From contig JAUYJR010000019.1 in the NCBI GenBank assembly GCA_030699255.1, positions 1 through 17,476 of the forward strand: a stretch of DNA of 17,476 nucleotides, given 5' to 3'. Shown here in pieces: positions 1-6,993 of the stretch. Under the pieces are notes generated by a model. The model was given only the letters and a program-made list of their open reading frames with translations, ran no database searches and had not been told where the DNA came from. This DNA is from a bacterium. Its GTDB lineage: Bacteria > Patescibacteriota > Minisyncoccia > Minisyncoccales > UBA10102. The position numbers and the translations under genes are program-made. The number at the start of each line of letters is the position of its first letter. The stretch's first letter is position 1.

Positions 1-816
1 AACATTATTGTTCTCACCAACCTAGAGCCAGACCATCTGGACTACTACGGATCATACAAAAAACTACAAGACGCTTTCCGAACCTTTGTGTCGCTCCTCC
101 CTCCAACAGGACACCTTGTGTTCAACCAAGACGATTTGGGAGCTTGCTCCATTGCTGAATCTTTCAAAAACCTTCAAAACAAGAAAGGCTTCTCTCTTTC
201 CCAAAAAGAAGCTTCCATGCTCCGAGGCTCTTTACAGGTTCCCGGAGAACACAACGTTGCCAACGCGCTTGCAGCTCTTATGGCGTGTAAAATTCTGAAG
301 GTTCCTCAAAAAACTGCAATAAAAGCCTTGCAAGAATACAAGGGAAGCTGGAGAAGATTTGAAGTGTTCTTGCAATCTACTATATCTCCTTCTGTTTTGG
401 TGAGCGATTACGGGCACCATCCAACAGAGATAAAGGCAACTATGGAAGCGGCACGATCTCGCTGGCCCAAGCAAGAGATTTGGCTTGTGTTCCAACCTCA
501 TCAGTACCAGCGCACATACGCCCTCTTTGAGCGCTTTGTTGAGGTGCTTTCCTCTATTCCCGCAGATAACATTATAATAACCGATATCTTTGACGTTCCA
601 GGAAGAGAAGGAAAGGGAATGAAGAAGAAAGTTTCTTCAAAAAAACTCGTGAAAACCATAGGAAAAGAAAGTATACACCATATTCCCGAACTACGAGATA
701 TCGCCCCATTCCTCAAAAAACAAAGGAGTGTAAACCGTATTGTCATTATAATGGGAGCTGGCTCTATATACCAAGTTATTCGGCAACTCACAGCCCAGCA
801 ACCACCGTCATTTTAA
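1..816 (+). CDS. murC: UDP-N-acetylmuramate--L-alanine ligase MurC, 3' part
   Basis: The frame is open from base 1 to the TAA at 814-816, so the gene is cut by the window edge and only its last ~271 residues are present. MurC joins L-Ala to UDP-MurNAc using ATP, the first cytoplasmic step of the peptidoglycan stem peptide. Visible Mur-ligase signatures, in order, are the NLEPDHLDYY block at residues 7-16, a GEHNVANALAA block (roughly residues 81-91) and GHHPTEI followed by FQPHQYQRT in the C-terminal domain. GHHPTE points to MurC rather than Mpl, which usually has an AHHPT-type block. The N-terminal UDP-binding domain and the P-loop lie outside the window. The gene is followed at once by an intrinsic terminator, so it ends its transcription unit. 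murD, ftsW and murG are about 10 kb away, so the usual dcw order is broken. Confidence 0.93.
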   Translation, partial: NIIVLTNLEPDHLDYYGSYKKLQDAFRTFVSLLPPTGHLVFNQDDLGACSIAESFKNLQNKKGFSLSQKEASMLRGSLQVPGEHNVANALAALMACKILKVPQKTAIKALQEYKGSWRRFEVFLQSTISPSVLVSDYGHHPTEIKATMEAARSRWPKQEIWLVFQPHQYQRTYALFERFVEVLSSIPADNIIITDIFDVPGREGKGMKKKVSSKKLVKTIGKESIHHIPELRDIAPFLKKQRSVNRIVIIMGAGSIYQVIRQLTAQQPPSF

Positions 817-840
817 CAGGAGGGAAACGTAGGGGTTGAC

Positions 841-875
841 AAAGCAAGCGGAACAGGTTCCCGCTTGCTTTTTAT
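841..875 (+). terminator. Intrinsic terminator after murC
   Basis: A perfect 11-bp stem (841-851 pairs with 861-871) with a 9-nt loop is followed by a T-rich run at 869-873. It lies 25 nt after the murC stop. The stem can extend inward by a few pairs if one extra C is bulged. Confidence 0.85.
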
Positions 876-891
876 TCAAAAATAAGGCAGT

Positions 892-1221
892 ATGCTCTCA
901 ATGAACAGCAGTATACCTATACTCCTTATCCAAAATCTAAAGGAAGCCGCGGATGCTTTTCCCATTACGGATTCTTCGGCTCCTGCCCATGAACGCCATA
1001 AGGCGATTCTTGAGAGCAACGTCAAGATATGCCTAACCCGCAATAAAACATGGGAAGACGGGGAAGCATACTACCTCTCTATTCAAGGAGAAGATACTCC
1101 TTCAGATGCAATAGTACAGCATATTCTCTCCTCCTTTTTAGGAAAAGAATTTATGGCAAAAGAACTCTGGGGCATCGCAACTCCAAGCATACGCGTATTC
1201 TCCTGGCCCGTTGTGGGCTAA
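892..1221 (+). CDS. Hypothetical protein, 109 aa
   Basis: I do not recognise this protein. It is 109 residues, soluble, with no TM segment or signal peptide, and contains single cysteine and tryptophan-containing patches (KTWEDGEAYYLS near residues 52-63, KELWGIATPSIRVFSWP near the C-terminus). The reading frame sits neatly between the murC terminator and a second terminator at 1248-1280, which supports it being a real gene. A second in-frame ATG lies at 901, so the start is uncertain. There is no strong Shine-Dalgarno; a weak AAGG lies a few bases before the ATG at 892. No convincing promoter is visible because the murC terminator occupies the upstream stretch, so expression may come from read-through or from a weak -10-like TATGCT at 891-896. 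It is convergent with the GNAT gene. Confidence 0.55.
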   Translation: MLSMNSSIPILLIQNLKEAADAFPITDSSAPAHERHKAILESNVKICLTRNKTWEDGEAYYLSIQGEDTPSDAIVQHILSSFLGKEFMAKELWGIATPSIRVFSWPVVG

Positions 1222-1247
1222 AACCGTTTTCGCCCACATTGTAAAAC

Positions 1248-1280
1248 AAAAAACACCGGGCCGAGAACCGGTGTTTTTTT
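1248..1280. terminator. Bidirectional intrinsic terminator between convergent genes
   Basis: CACCGG (1254-1259) pairs with CCGGTG (1268-1273). The stem is preceded by six A (1248-1253) and followed by seven T (1274-1280), so it can terminate the 892 gene on the plus strand and the GNAT gene on the minus strand. A second small hairpin (1212-1218 with 1232-1238) overlaps the stop codon of the 892 gene. Confidence 0.85.
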
Positions 1281-1295
1281 TATATTGTCCTTGGA

Positions 1296-1883
1296 CTAAT
1301 CAACCTGTCCCAGAACCTCTTTCCGGAACTTCTCCCACAAGGGAAGAAAGTCTTCACGAAAGATAGCGAACAGATGTTCATCCGCATATCTGCCATTGCG
1401 GAAGATGTGTTCCTTTAGCACTCCTTCCGGCCTATATCCACACTTCGCCAAGGCTTTCATGCTCCTGCCATTAAAATCAAGCACGGCAGAGCATACCTTC
1501 CGGAGATTAAGGGTGTTAAAAGCATACCCCAGAAGAAGCATTTTGGCCTCTGTGCCATACCCCTTGTTCCAGAGAGCTTTCCGACCAATCACGGATCCTG
1601 TTGTGGCGCGCCTATTGCGATGGTCAATACCATGCAATCCCATGGTACCAATAATTTCATTGGTCTCCACAAGAACAATTGCTACCCCAACATTTGTCTC
1701 TTTCCGCTTGTGCAGGTCCTCGAGCCACGCTTCTTCATCCACATGACTCATGGGATGGGAAACGAGAAGAAACTGTGTAACCTCGGGATCATTGATCCAG
1801 ATTGTCATCAGCGGTAGATCCTCCTTGAGTATGGGACGCAGGTATACGTGCTTTCCCATACGGAACACAATGCGGTTCTCCAC
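1296..1883 (-). CDS. GNAT-family N-acetyltransferase, RimJ/RimL type
   Basis: This is a 195-residue acetyl-CoA-dependent N-acetyltransferase of the Acetyltransf_3 / RimJ-RimL type. The N-terminal YLRPILKEDL block is typical of the family. The acetyl-CoA-binding motif A lies at about residues 99-113 (IGRKALWNKGYGTEA), followed by the LRKVCSAVLDFNGRSMKALAKCGYRPEG block that forms the last half of the fold. The substrate cannot be read from the sequence; N-terminal acetylation of a protein, acetylation of an amino sugar or of an antibiotic are all possible. I chose the GTG at 1883 because a strong AAAGGAGG Shine-Dalgarno (1891-1900) sits 9 nt upstream of it. The longer frame to an ATG at 1937 would place this Shine-Dalgarno inside the coding region and add non-conserved residues. 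The gene is monocistronic, convergent with the 892 gene. Confidence 0.88.
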   Translation of the reverse strand: MENRIVFRMGKHVYLRPILKEDLPLMTIWINDPEVTQFLLVSHPMSHVDEEAWLEDLHKRKETNVGVAIVLVETNEIIGTMGLHGIDHRNRRATTGSVIGRKALWNKGYGTEAKMLLLGYAFNTLNLRKVCSAVLDFNGRSMKALAKCGYRPEGVLKEHIFRNGRYADEHLFAIFREDFLPLWEKFRKEVLGQVD

Positions 1884-1890
1884 GGCAAAT

Positions 1891-1900
1891 ATCCTCCTTT
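1891..1900 (-). promoter_or_regulatory. Strong Shine-Dalgarno deciding the GTG start of the GNAT gene
   Basis: On the minus strand this reads AAAGGAGGAT, with about 9 nt to the GTG at 1883-1881. It is the strongest Shine-Dalgarno in the window; most other genes here have weak or no such site. Confidence 0.8.
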
Positions 1901-1922
1901 TAATGAGCTTTGCTAAATGAAA

Positions 1923-1948
1923 ATCTCGGCCTTTCATTCAGCCGAGAT
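1923..1948 (-). promoter_or_regulatory. Hairpin in the 5' leader of the GNAT gene
   Basis: ATCTCGGC (1923-1930) and GCCGAGAT (1941-1948) form a perfect 8-bp stem with a 10-nt loop. Read on the minus strand it is followed by a short TTTT-CATTT run, so it could be a weak attenuator or a leader stabiliser. It lies between the putative promoter and the Shine-Dalgarno. Confidence 0.5.
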
Positions 1949-1965
1949 GGTTCTAGATAGAAGTA

Positions 1966-1993
1966 AATATAATATATCAACGGTCTACAACAA
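1966..1993 (-). promoter_or_regulatory. Putative sigma70-type promoter of the GNAT gene
   Basis: On the minus strand TTGTTG (-35, 1993-1988), a 16-nt spacer and TATATT (-10, 1971-1966). This would give a leader of roughly 75 nt containing the hairpin 1923-1948. The call rests on consensus matching in an AT-rich stretch. Confidence 0.4.
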
Positions 1994-2012
1994 TCGCGGC
2001 TACATAAAAAGA

Positions 2013-2034
2013 TTTTGGCGCGTGAACGCCAAAA
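2013..2034 (-). other. Hairpin with minus-strand U-rich tail in intergenic region
   Basis: TTTTGGCG (2013-2020) pairs with CGCCAAAA (2027-2034) around a 6-nt loop. On the minus strand the stem is followed by TCTTTTTATG, which resembles a terminator. No minus-strand gene is visible upstream of it. The rest of the gap between the GNAT and 7TM genes (about 2035-2130) holds nothing I recognise. Confidence 0.4.
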
Positions 2035-2149
2035 AGGCGCCCGCAGGACGCGGCCATATTGTTTTTTATATACTGCGCAATTTGCCGTTGCATGACCATG
2101 CTTCTACATGAAAACAGGGTTACTGTCAATGGCACAAGCCAAAAGAGTA

Positions 2150-2158
2150 TGGTATAGT
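2150..2158 (+). promoter_or_regulatory. Extended -10 promoter of the 7TM-plsC unit
   Basis: TG (2150-2151), one base, then TATAGT (2153-2158) form an extended -10 element. No good -35 is visible at the right distance. The predicted transcription start is near 2165, within 2-3 nt of the ATG at 2167, so the mRNA would be essentially leaderless. Confidence 0.6.
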
Positions 2159-2166
2159 GAGAGCCA

Positions 2167-2919
2167 ATGGAAGCAACAGCTTTAGCCTATGGGCTGATTG
2201 GAATGGGAACAGCTTTATTTGGGGTTTGTTTTTGGAATTCTTCCCGTACCGTACAGCGTGCGGGCCAGAATGGAACAATTGGGTTTCATTTGGCCGCTTT
2301 TTCCTGGACGCTCTCTTTTATGTTCGCTGTCATGGCGAGCATTATTTTTTTATCGGAAGTTGCGCCTCATATATTGCACGCGGGATCGGTTGTTAATAAA
2401 ATTGGAATTACGGTTGCCACTCTTATTGCTGTAAGTCTTTCCACCTATCTTGGAATTCTCAAAATTCCTTTGCGAATAACCATTCCCACAATTACCATTA
2501 CGGGGTTAGCCCTCACCGCGCTATGCATTCTCTCAAAACATCTTCCCCTCATTGACAGTATGGGACGGGTGCAGTGGAATGCCCCGTTTATTGTATCTTT
2601 GGGCTCCCTCCTCTTGTACGCCATTATGCTATTTCCTCTTGCCCTATTCTTTCTCTTTGCCTCTTTGCGCATAAAAGATCCTCAAAACAGACTCCACTCC
2701 GCTTTACTGGCGGGAGTTTTTATTATTGGTTTTATTGTTGCTGGAATCGACCTTATGAGCGGCACAGGATCATCCCTCTTTGCTCTTCCAATTCACACGG
2801 GAATTCGTGACGGTATTCTGGCGGCATTCGGTTTACTGACTATTATGGCATCAATTTCTTTTGCCGCACCGCTTTCTCTCTGGCGCGCAAATACAAATCA
2901 AAACATTCAGGAGCATTGA
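2167..2919 (+). CDS. Seven-transmembrane hypothetical protein
   Basis: This is a 250-residue integral membrane protein with about seven hydrophobic helices at residues 5-23, 39-62, 79-98, 104-122, 140-166, 176-197 and 216-239, joined by short loops, and a short hydrophilic C-terminus. I do not recognise a family motif. The size and helix number recall the 7TM sensor region found at the N-terminus of many bacterial histidine kinases, like the one at 4907, but there is no kinase domain attached. It lies 3 nt upstream of the plsC-like gene, so the two are almost surely co-transcribed; a sensor, a lipid-binding protein or a transporter are all possible. The ATG at 2167 is chosen because the extended -10 element ends only 8 nt before it, and no Shine-Dalgarno is present. 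Confidence 0.8.
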   Translation: MEATALAYGLIGMGTALFGVCFWNSSRTVQRAGQNGTIGFHLAAFSWTLSFMFAVMASIIFLSEVAPHILHAGSVVNKIGITVATLIAVSLSTYLGILKIPLRITIPTITITGLALTALCILSKHLPLIDSMGRVQWNAPFIVSLGSLLLYAIMLFPLALFFLFASLRIKDPQNRLHSALLAGVFIIGFIVAGIDLMSGTGSSLFALPIHTGIRDGILAAFGLLTIMASISFAAPLSLWRANTNQNIQEH

Positions 2920-2922
2920 TTC

Positions 2923-3576
2923 ATGACATTCTTTCTTCGCCATGCTATCGCGCAAATTTCGTATACACTATGCTGGCTTTTCCTAAAACCGCTTTTCCGA
3001 TTTTTTTTTGATTACAAAATTGTATACACCCATCCAATAGAAGACATTCAGTCCCCGATTGTTGTAGCCGCAAACCATACCTCCGCTCTTGATGCATTCT
3101 TTATTGGAACAGCGTTTCCTCTTTTTTCTTCCATATTGCCTATTCGTTTCGCCACAGCTCCAGAACATTACTGGAGACCGCACTACCTTCCTATGCTATG
3201 GCTTCTTGGTTCTTTCCCAATTTACAAAAAGATTGGACTCCAAAACTCCTTAAAATATCCTCTCTCAATTCTCCGACACGGTAAAAGCGTAGGTATTTTC
3301 CCTGAGGGGAAGCGAGTTGTTAATGGAAGACCGCCTCGAGCAAGAAGGGGAGTGGCCTACCTTTCTCTTGTGGCGGAGGTTCCAATTCTTCCAATATCCA
3401 TTCAGGGAAACAGAGGAATAACATTAAAAAAAATTCTTTCTCGAAGTATGAAGGTGCGAGTTATTGTGGGATCTCCTTACTCACTATCTCCCGCCCTTGC
3501 TCATCCGTCTGCTTTTGAAGAAGCTTCGGAATATGTAATGCAATCAATAAAAAATCTACAGACAATATCCCATTAA
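2923..3576 (+). CDS. plsC: PlsC-type 1-acyl-glycerol-3-phosphate acyltransferase
   Basis: This 217-residue protein carries the PlsC/LPLAT acyltransferase signatures. The catalytic HX4D motif is NHTSALD with H52 and D57, the substrate-phosphate-binding block is GIFPEGKR at about residues 124-131, and the VPILPISIQG block lies at about 153-162. An N-terminal hydrophobic stretch (residues 10-30) suggests membrane attachment. The family transfers an acyl chain to lysophosphatidic acid or a related acceptor at the inner face of the membrane. An AGGAG (2909-2913) lies 9 nt before the ATG, inside the end of the preceding 7TM gene. The exact acceptor cannot be told from the sequence. No terminator follows; the next gene has its own promoter starting 5 nt after the stop. 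Confidence 0.9.
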   Translation: MTFFLRHAIAQISYTLCWLFLKPLFRFFFDYKIVYTHPIEDIQSPIVVAANHTSALDAFFIGTAFPLFSSILPIRFATAPEHYWRPHYLPMLWLLGSFPIYKKIGLQNSLKYPLSILRHGKSVGIFPEGKRVVNGRPPRARRGVAYLSLVAEVPILPISIQGNRGITLKKILSRSMKVRVIVGSPYSLSPALAHPSAFEEASEYVMQSIKNLQTISH

Positions 3577-3580
3577 TATA

Positions 3581-3609
3581 TTGGACTCTCTTTTAAGACA
3601 TGATACAAT
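3581..3609 (+). promoter_or_regulatory. Sigma70-type promoter of the oxoamine synthase-kinase unit
   Basis: TTGGAC (3581-3586), a 17-nt spacer and TACAAT (3604-3609). The predicted start is near 3616, leaving about 7 nt before the ATG at 3623 and no room for a Shine-Dalgarno. Confidence 0.7.
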
Positions 3610-3622
3610 GCGTTCATAAAAT

Positions 3623-4897
3623 ATGAATATATTTACAAAATTCCAGTCTTATTTCTCGCTTATAAAACCTGCGATATTTCGAGAAAAACAAAAGCTTCAA
3701 AATACCTCGGAACTTCTTACCCTTCTTAGACAAAAAGAATGGCTACCAGAGTTTCATACAATAACAACCGCAGGAACAGATCCTGAGGTTATTATTGAAG
3801 GAAAAAGAATCTTGATGTTTGCATCAAACAATTATTTGGGTTTAAGCACTAGACCCGAAGTAATTGAAGCTGCTCACAAAGCTCTCCGCATTCATGGTAT
3901 TGGCCCCGGAGGTTCTCGATTTCTCTGCGGAAATATCGATCTCTTGAGTGAATTGGAACAAGAAACAGCAAAGCTTGTTGGAATGGAAGATGCTATCACG
4001 TTCCCTGCAGGATACATGGCAAATACCGCAATATTCAAAGCACTTCTTGATCCATTAATTGGTTCTTCTCCATACAGAAAAGGATCTGCCGCCATTTTCA
4101 GCGATGAATACAATCACGGAACGATTGTTGAAGGATGCCGAATCAGCTACGCAAAGAAGATTTCATTCTGTCACAATAATATGGCAGATTTGCGAGAAAA
4201 ACTTTCTATGTCTTCCGCAAATCCAAAAATGATTGTCACAGAGGGCGTATTTACACCAGAAGGAGAGTTCGGATACATAAAAGAAGTTGTTGCTATTGCA
4301 AAAGAGCACCAAGCAATTCTTATGATAGACGATGCTCATGGAATAGGGGTAATTGGAAAACGAGGCGAAGGAACAGTCGCACACTTTGAATTATGCAAGG
4401 ATGTGGATATTATCATGGGATCATATGACAAAGCCCTGGGGGGCATGGGAGGATTCCTTGCGGGAAAAAAAGAAATAATCGAATACTTACGGGTTGTGGC
4501 GCGCCCATATATATTCTCTTCGGCTCTTTCGGGAGTTCTTGCCGGAGGACTGATTGAGGCAATACGTATTTGCCAAAAAGAACCGGAATTGCGCGATCGT
4601 CTTTTCCAAAATGCCTTGTATGTTCGCCAAGAACTTACAAAGGCAGGCTTTTCAATTCTTGGAACACCTGATATCCCAGTTGTTTGTCTTCTTATTGGCG
4701 ATGAAACAAGCGCTGTACGATTCTCCAGAGCATTATTTAACCGCGCTATCTACTGTCCAAGTTTTCGCTGGCCCGCCGTTCCAAGAGGAAAAAGCAGACT
4801 ACGAATAACTCTCATGGCAACACATACAAAGGAACACTTGGAGCAGCTTTTGAGGGCAATCATAGCAGTTGGGAAAGAAGAAAAAATAATCGACTAA
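3623..4897 (+). CDS. Alpha-oxoamine synthase family PLP enzyme (BioF/KBL/serine palmitoyltransferase-like)
   Basis: This 424-residue enzyme belongs to fold-type I PLP-dependent transferases of the alpha-oxoamine synthase group, which condense an amino acid with an acyl-thioester and release CO2. Family landmarks are ASNNYLGLS (residues 67-75), GPGGSRFLCG (94-103), GYMAN (130-134), DEYNHGTIVEGCR (161-173) with the PLP-stacking histidine H165, VTEGVF (205-210), MIDDAHGIGVIGKRGEG (234-250) with D236 and H239, and the Schiff-base lysine K270 in GSYDKALGGMGGFLAG. An aspartate precedes K270 where Ser/Thr is usual. A ~45-residue N-terminal extension precedes the fold. The product may be 8-amino-7-oxononanoate, 2-amino-3-oxobutyrate or a 3-ketosphinganine-like lipid base; neighbouring plsC makes a lipid role attractive but unproven. 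No biotin gene is seen nearby. Confidence 0.85.
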   Translation: MNIFTKFQSYFSLIKPAIFREKQKLQNTSELLTLLRQKEWLPEFHTITTAGTDPEVIIEGKRILMFASNNYLGLSTRPEVIEAAHKALRIHGIGPGGSRFLCGNIDLLSELEQETAKLVGMEDAITFPAGYMANTAIFKALLDPLIGSSPYRKGSAAIFSDEYNHGTIVEGCRISYAKKISFCHNNMADLREKLSMSSANPKMIVTEGVFTPEGEFGYIKEVVAIAKEHQAILMIDDAHGIGVIGKRGEGTVAHFELCKDVDIIMGSYDKALGGMGGFLAGKKEIIEYLRVVARPYIFSSALSGVLAGGLIEAIRICQKEPELRDRLFQNALYVRQELTKAGFSILGTPDIPVVCLLIGDETSAVRFSRALFNRAIYCPSFRWPAVPRGKSRLRITLMATHTKEHLEQLLRAIIAVGKEEKIID

Positions 4898-4906
4898 ATC
4901 TTTTTC

Positions 4907-6502
4907 ATGTTTACCCTTGGAACAAGCATTACCGCCATTGCAGCCCTCGGAAATATCATCCTTGGGTTTCTTGTAATCTTGCGCAATCATCGCAATCTTC
5001 TTCACATATCTTTCTTCATCTTTTCACTCCTCATGGCATTGTGGGTATTTTCGAATCTCATTTTCTCCATGTCTCCTTCGCTTTTCCTTCTTCAAACCCA
5101 ATATGCGCTCGGCGGACTCGTTGTTCCTGCTGCCCTCTTATGGATGCTCATTCTTATCTATGGTCGAATTCCTTCTTTCGCATTTATTGGAATAACCATC
5201 ACGGGATTTCTACTCTTTTTTGCTTCTTACTTTAATGGTCTTCTTTTAAAAAATCTTACTCTTAGCGACATTTCGTTGCCTCATGTATTAGAAACCGGTC
5301 CTTTGTATGATTTTTATGGTCTTACAACCGGAATCCTCTTCCTTATCATTCTCGTTATACTTATTAGAGGAATTCATGTGTCACCAAAAGAAAAACGTTC
5401 TCAGCTTTTCTTTATTCTTCTTGGCTCCCTGGCTTTTGGAGGAATCTCGGTTGCCATAAACTTCATTTTCCCACTTTTCAGCATTGTCCCTGTTGCTCCC
5501 TATGACGCTCAAAGCTCTCTTCTATTTGTGGGATTTTCAGCGTATGCCATTCTTCGACATCATTTATTTAGCGCACGTATTGTCGCTACAGAACTTTTCA
5601 TTGTAGTAATCTGGATACTGCTTTTTGCCAAAATACTTCTTTCAAAAACACTCGGAGATATCCTGATAAACAGTACTATATTCCTTTCTATTGGTTTCTT
5701 CAGCATCCTACTCATAAGAAGCAGTATAAATGAAACACGGCAAAAAGAAGAGCTCCAAAAGGCATACGAGGAGCTCAAGCGATTAGACAAAGCAAAATCG
5801 GAATTTGTATCTATTGCCTCCCATCAGTTGCGCACTCCGCTCACAGCCATAAAAGGGTATATCTCCATGATTATAGAAGGAGGGTATAAGAGAAATCCAA
5901 AGCGCCAGAAAGAAGTTTTAGAAAGCGTGTACCAATCAAACGAACGACTTATCCATTTAGTAAATGATCTTTTGAGTCTTTCCCGCATTGAATCGGGAAA
6001 GATAGAAGTTCAGAAAGAAAGCGCCAATATTGAAAAACTCGCTCAAGAAGTGGTAAACGAGCTCTCCATAAAAGCAAAGGAGAAGAATATAGATCTGACC
6101 ATAAAAGTGTCCGGAGAAAAAATTCCTTCGTTTTTTCTTGATACGGAAAAAGTAAGGAATGTTCTTCTAAACCTCCTCGACAATGCCATTCGGTACACGG
6201 AGAAGGGGAGTGTAATCGTTAAGATTGTACCCGTGTATAAAAATGAGATTCTTACAACCGTTCAGATGCAAATTCAAGATACGGGAGAAGGTATGGAGCA
6301 GGAAGAAATTGAGGGACTCTTTGAGAGTTTCCGCAGAGGCAAAGCAGGCCAGCAGACATGGACAGAAGGAGCCGGTCTTGGCTTGTACATTGCCAAGCGA
6401 TTCCTTGAGCTACAGGGCGGAACCATTTCAGCAGTAAGTGAAGGAAAGGGGAAGGGGAGCACGTTTACCATTGAACTGCCTTATCAGACAAGCAAAGCAT
6501 AG
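4907..6502 (+). CDS. Multi-TM sensor histidine kinase
   Basis: This 531-residue protein is a membrane sensor kinase. About nine hydrophobic helices occupy residues 8-271, an arrangement like the HisKA_7TM type sensor followed by two extra helices. A short coiled coil (about 272-300) leads to the HisKA dimerisation domain with phospho-acceptor H306 in SHQLRTPL. The HATPase_c domain carries the N box NLLDNAIRYTEKG (N426), G1 box DTGEGM (458-463), the FESFRRGK F-box-like block and G2 box GAGLGLYIAK (488-497), so all catalytic elements are present. No receiver or output domain is attached; the nearest receiver genes are at 7004 and 14682. It starts 9 nt after the oxoamine synthase stop and has no clear Shine-Dalgarno, so translation probably depends on coupling. 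The ligand is unknown. Confidence 0.93.
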   Translation: MFTLGTSITAIAALGNIILGFLVILRNHRNLLHISFFIFSLLMALWVFSNLIFSMSPSLFLLQTQYALGGLVVPAALLWMLILIYGRIPSFAFIGITITGFLLFFASYFNGLLLKNLTLSDISLPHVLETGPLYDFYGLTTGILFLIILVILIRGIHVSPKEKRSQLFFILLGSLAFGGISVAINFIFPLFSIVPVAPYDAQSSLLFVGFSAYAILRHHLFSARIVATELFIVVIWILLFAKILLSKTLGDILINSTIFLSIGFFSILLIRSSINETRQKEELQKAYEELKRLDKAKSEFVSIASHQLRTPLTAIKGYISMIIEGGYKRNPKRQKEVLESVYQSNERLIHLVNDLLSLSRIESGKIEVQKESANIEKLAQEVVNELSIKAKEKNIDLTIKVSGEKIPSFFLDTEKVRNVLLNLLDNAIRYTEKGSVIVKIVPVYKNEILTTVQMQIQDTGEGMEQEEIEGLFESFRRGKAGQQTWTEGAGLGLYIAKRFLELQGGTISAVSEGKGKGSTFTIELPYQTSKA

Positions 6503-6504
6503 AA

Positions 6505-6550
6505 ATAAAAAAATAATCGGCGAGAGCATCCATAAGGAATTCTCGCCGAT
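6505..6550 (-). terminator. Intrinsic terminator of the GreA-domain gene
   Basis: ATCGGCGAGA (6516-6525) and TCTCGCCGAT (6541-6550) form a perfect 10-bp stem with a 15-nt loop. On the minus strand it is followed by a T-rich tail (complement of the A run at 6505-6515), so it ends the minus-strand gene. On the plus strand there is no T tract, so it should not stop transcripts of the kinase gene efficiently. Confidence 0.8.
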
Positions 6551-6569
6551 AAAGAGCTAAGCAATGTGA

Positions 6570-6815
6570 CTAACCTCCATTTTCATCGATTTCAAGAATA
6601 ACCACCTCATACTCTCCTCCAGGAGCTTTGATCATGACTCGTGCGCCTTTTTTTTGACCAAGCAGAGCTTGAGCGAAAGGACTTTGTATTGAGATGCGAT
6701 TGCGAGAGGGATCAGATTCACCTTGTGGCACGATCATCCATTCTTCTTTTATGCCGTTTTCTTCGATTACGAAAATAATACCTTCTGTTATAACTCTTGC
6801 CACATTCTCGCCCAC
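6570..6815 (-). CDS. Stand-alone GreA/GreB C-terminal domain protein
   Basis: This is an 81-residue protein matching only the C-terminal FKBP-like domain of the transcript-cleavage factors GreA and GreB. The recognisable core is the run GESDPSRNRISIQSP, then FAQALLGQKKGARV and a PGGEYEVVILEI ending, which correspond to the conserved EADP...ISxxSPxGxALLGKxxGDxV...PGGxxxYxIxxI pattern. The long N-terminal coiled coil that reaches into the RNA polymerase secondary channel is absent. The frame continues upstream, but those ~52 residues (cysteine-rich, no coiled coil) do not look like Gre protein. I therefore choose the GTG at 6815, preceded by a purine-rich GGGAGAGGGGG stretch. It may bind RNA polymerase without cleavage activity, or act like Rnk. 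It is monocistronic with its own terminator. Confidence 0.8.
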   Translation of the reverse strand: MGENVARVITEGIIFVIEENGIKEEWMIVPQGESDPSRNRISIQSPFAQALLGQKKGARVMIKAPGGEYEVVILEIDENGG

Positions 6816-6867
6816 AGAAACACACCCCCTCTCCCTTAATGGATTGTCGCATTTTAAAATACTGTTT

Positions 6868-6897
6868 GTAGTATCCCATAGGCACAAAAAAGCGCAA
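6868..6897 (-). promoter_or_regulatory. Putative promoter of the GreA-domain gene
   Basis: On the minus strand TTGCGC (-35, 6897-6892), an 18-nt spacer and TACTAC (-10, 6873-6868). It would give a leader of about 45 nt before the GTG at 6815. This is a modest consensus match. Confidence 0.35.
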
Positions 6898-6930
6898 TTA
6901 CTTTTCCGTAGCAAGAGAAACCCTACTATG

Positions 6931-6963
6931 CTTGTGCTAAGACGGACTTCGCACAAGTTTTTT
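6931..6963 (+). terminator. Intrinsic terminator just upstream of the receiver gene
   Basis: CTTGTGC (6931-6937) pairs with GCACAAG (6951-6957); a further AAG/CTT pairing inside shortens the loop. Six T follow (6958-6963). The T tract runs directly into the -35 of the next promoter. It would stop plus-strand transcripts arriving from the kinase operon, or from an unseen short RNA in this gap. Confidence 0.7.
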
Positions 6964-6964
6964 C

Positions 6965-6993
6965 TTGACAAAAGCGTTGTGTTCTATCACAAT
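6965..6993 (+). promoter_or_regulatory. Promoter of the first receiver gene
   Basis: A perfect -35 TTGACA (6965-6970), 17-nt spacer and CACAAT (6988-6993). The predicted start is near 7000, about 3-4 nt before the ATG at 7004, so the mRNA is close to leaderless. Confidence 0.7.

Noticed and set aside
86..298. Plus-strand 70-residue ORF overlapping the murC frame
   Set aside because: It is an out-of-frame shadow of murC, which has clear Mur-ligase motifs.
836..841. TTGACA as a -35 for the 892 gene
   Set aside because: No -10-like hexamer lies 16-18 nt downstream; that stretch is the murC terminator stem.
1884..1937. Longer N-terminus for the GNAT protein from the ATG at 1937
   Set aside because: The strong Shine-Dalgarno at 1891-1900 would be inside the coding region and the extra residues are not family-like; the GTG at 1883 fits better.
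6816..6971. N-terminal extension of the GreA-domain protein
   Set aside because: The extra ~52 residues have no coiled-coil pattern, and this stretch holds the likely promoter.
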